DNA of 64,000 bases, taken from NCBI RefSeq assembly GCF_003675385.1, contig NZ_RCWZ01000002.1, positions 806,001 to 870,000 on the forward strand, read 5' to 3'. Under the pieces are notes generated by a model. The model saw nothing but the letters and a program-made list of their open reading frames with translations, was not told the origin of the DNA and ran no database searches. A program made the translations under genes and the position numbers. Below, piece after piece: positions 63,777-64,000 of the stretch (position 1 is its first letter; each line of letters opens with the position of its first letter). This stretch comes from Mucilaginibacter kameinonensis. GTDB taxonomy: Bacteria > Bacteroidota > Bacteroidia > Sphingobacteriales > Sphingobacteriaceae.

Positions 63777-64000
63777 TTAAAAAACTACGTTAAACCCGGC
63801 TGATAAATATCTTGGCGTAGGACCGCCGTTTTGCGGGTCCCAAAGCGGCCAGCTTGAAAACACGGCGGCGTTGCTTGCGTTCACAAATAATTTGGCGCTT
63901 GAGATACCCAGGCGTTTGATTAATTGCGGGCTGAAAGTATAGCCGATAGAAGCTGTTTGCAGCCTTACAAATGAAGCTTTGCGCCAAACGTTGATGGTAG
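63777..64000 (-). CDS. SusC/RagA family TonB-linked outer-membrane protein, C-terminal fragment
   Basis: The complement strand from the right edge reads 74 codons to TAA (complement of 63777-63779). It contains WRKASFVRLQTASIGYTFSP, RLGISSAKLFVNASN and GGPTPRYLSAGFNVVF, the last barrel strands of a SusC protein with a terminal Phe. The 65-codon frame overlapping it at 63790-63987 is a shadow. Partner of the SusD immediately downstream. Confidence 0.9.
   Translation of the reverse strand, partial: TINVWRKASFVRLQTASIGYTFSPQLIKRLGISSAKLFVNASNAAVFSSWPLWDPQNGGPTPRYLSAGFNVVF

Noticed and set aside
63790..63987. 65-codon minus-strand frame at the right edge
   Set aside because: The frame ending at 63777 gives a textbook SusC C-terminus; this one is its shadow.
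1..64000. tRNA, rRNA, CRISPR array, prophage or insertion sequence
   Set aside because: Read through on both strands; no cloverleaf with CCA-adjacent acceptor, no regular spacer-repeat array, and no transposase, integrase or phage structural protein was seen.

Overview
The window looks like chromosomal DNA of a free-living Bacteroidota bacterium, most likely a Sphingobacteriaceae member of the Mucilaginibacter/Pedobacter type. The grounds are four SusC/SusD pairs, an ECF sigma/FecR pair, domain families found mainly in Bacteroidota (DUF5007, DUF5008, DUF1735, DUF4843), near-absence of Shine-Dalgarno sites, and promoters of the -33 TTTG / -7 TAnnTTTG type. The genus is an inference. I saw no rRNA, tRNA, CRISPR, phage or intact insertion sequence.

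Layout. 1-5.7 kb: surface-polysaccharide genes (C-terminal fragment of a plus-strand gene, a SAM methyltransferase, a WecA/MraY-type sugar-phosphate transferase), then single genes: SMR exporter, Crp/Fnr regulator, a truncated acyltransferase running into a GNAT acetyltransferase, and a lipoprotein metallo-beta-lactamase-fold hydrolase. 5.9-23.8 kb: one tight 11-gene minus-strand operon that reads as two fused SusCD modules, each with a fasciclin lipoprotein and a discoidin-like domain, plus PA14, LamG and delta-60 surface lipoproteins. One of these carries a phosphatase fold that seems to have lost its metal ligands. A probable promoter lies near 24.31 kb, and the roughly 470-nt leader would contain a nested multi-helix RNA (23969-24085). 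24.9-31.0 kb: a DUF1003 protein, a single-frame fusion of an AraC-type regulator to an FtsX/MacB-type permease, and a GntR - TauE/SafE - DUF1634 operon with a perfect palindrome at its promoter.

31.3-49.3 kb: a SusCD locus controlled by sigma/anti-sigma signalling, not carbohydrate-like in content. ECF sigma, FecR and an STN-domain SusC are followed by SusD, DUF4843 and PKD-like lipoproteins, two tandem HExxH metallopeptidase-like proteins, two TlpA-type thioredoxins flanking a large protein ending in a DsbD-alpha-like domain, and an M16 peptidase. My inference is uptake and reductive or proteolytic breakdown of a disulfide-containing peptide or protein.

49.4-64 kb: FAD-dependent oxidoreductase with a golvesin-like C-terminus, VOC protein, an SRPBCC-ArsR-SRPBCC operon under duplicated operators, an SDR-type reductase divergent from an AraC regulator, a probably iron-regulated TonB siderophore receptor with a PepSY membrane protein, a zinc-ribbon/SPFH-GYF pair resembling B. 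subtilis YdjG/YdjI, and at the right edge a SusD with the C-terminus of its SusC. Two copies of a 33-bp palindrome family lie between genes in this part.
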